Assembly (NCBI GenBank): GCA_016180765.1
Contig: JACPAP010000048.1
Span: 4,079-9,102, forward strand
Length of the DNA stretch: 5,024 nt
Origin: Gemmatimonadota bacterium
GTDB taxonomy: Bacteria; Gemmatimonadota; Gemmatimonadetes; Gemmatimonadales; GWC2-71-9
Reading direction: 5' to 3'
A model generated the notes under the pieces. The model was not told the origin of the DNA, searched no databases, and saw nothing but the letters and a program-made list of their open reading frames with translations. The position numbers and the translations under genes were made by a program. This document shows, piece by piece, positions 5,012-5,024 of the stretch. Position 1 is the first letter of the stretch. The number at the start of each line of letters is the position of its first letter.

Positions 5012-5024
5012 ACGGCGCGTTCCG
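5008..5024 (+). CDS. Start of next gene, probably oxidase subunit I (partial)
   Basis: An ATG at 5008 overlaps the subunit II stop as ATGA and is preceded by GGGAGGGA (4996-5003) at good spacing. Only five complete codons (Met-Asn-Gly-Ala-Phe) fall in the window, so the product cannot be read. Subunit I, the heme-copper catalytic subunit, is expected from the IIa-II-I order of ba3 oxidase operons. Confidence 0.6.

Noticed and set aside
1..5024. CRISPR array, insertion sequence, transposase or phage genes
   Set aside because: No spaced repeats, terminal inverted repeats with a transposase, or integrase-like frames are visible; the window is housekeeping-style respiratory and metabolic DNA.

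Overview
This is a 5-kb stretch of high-G+C bacterial DNA (about two thirds G+C by eye) with tightly packed genes. It suggests a free-living bacterium with a flexible, partly microaerobic respiratory chain. The mix of a ba3-type oxidase, a cytochrome b fused to ferredoxin and MvhD domains, and short TGAGACG-type heptamer repeats would suit a soil or sediment lineage such as Rokubacteria/Methylomirabilota or Gemmatimonadota. That placement is an impression only; no marker gene settles it.

Layout. Two transcription units diverge from a 170-bp intergenic region (3640-3809). Leftward (minus strand) are three genes joined by 4-bp stop/start overlaps. The first encodes a 534-residue cytochrome b carrying two [4Fe-4S] clusters and an MvhD-like domain (3639-2035). 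The second encodes a 189-residue membrane-anchored protein of unknown function (2038-1469). The third encodes a 452-residue PLP-dependent tryptophanase-type lyase (1472-114). The leftmost 113 bp are non-coding as far as can be seen and hold a strong nested inverted repeat. Rightward (plus strand) are an Rrf2/IscR-type regulator with three cysteines and a histidine placed to hold an Fe-S cluster (3810-4223), a 57-residue single-span protein in the position of ba3-oxidase subunit IIa (4252-4425), a CuA-bearing oxidase subunit II (4439-5011), and the first codons of the next gene, probably oxidase subunit I (5008 onward).

How they may work together. The rightward unit looks like a terminal oxidase operon led by its own redox or NO/O2-sensing regulator. 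Because that regulator faces the leftward operon across a shared intergenic region, it may also control it. The fused cytochrome b has every ligand needed to move electrons between a soluble low-potential donor or acceptor (via the MvhD [2Fe-2S] site and the ferredoxin clusters) and the quinone pool (via two b hemes). Tryptophan cleavage would supply pyruvate, and pyruvate oxidation could reduce ferredoxin, but that link is inference from gene order only. The membrane fusion, the unknown 189-residue partner and their coupling to a tryptophanase form the least familiar part of the window.
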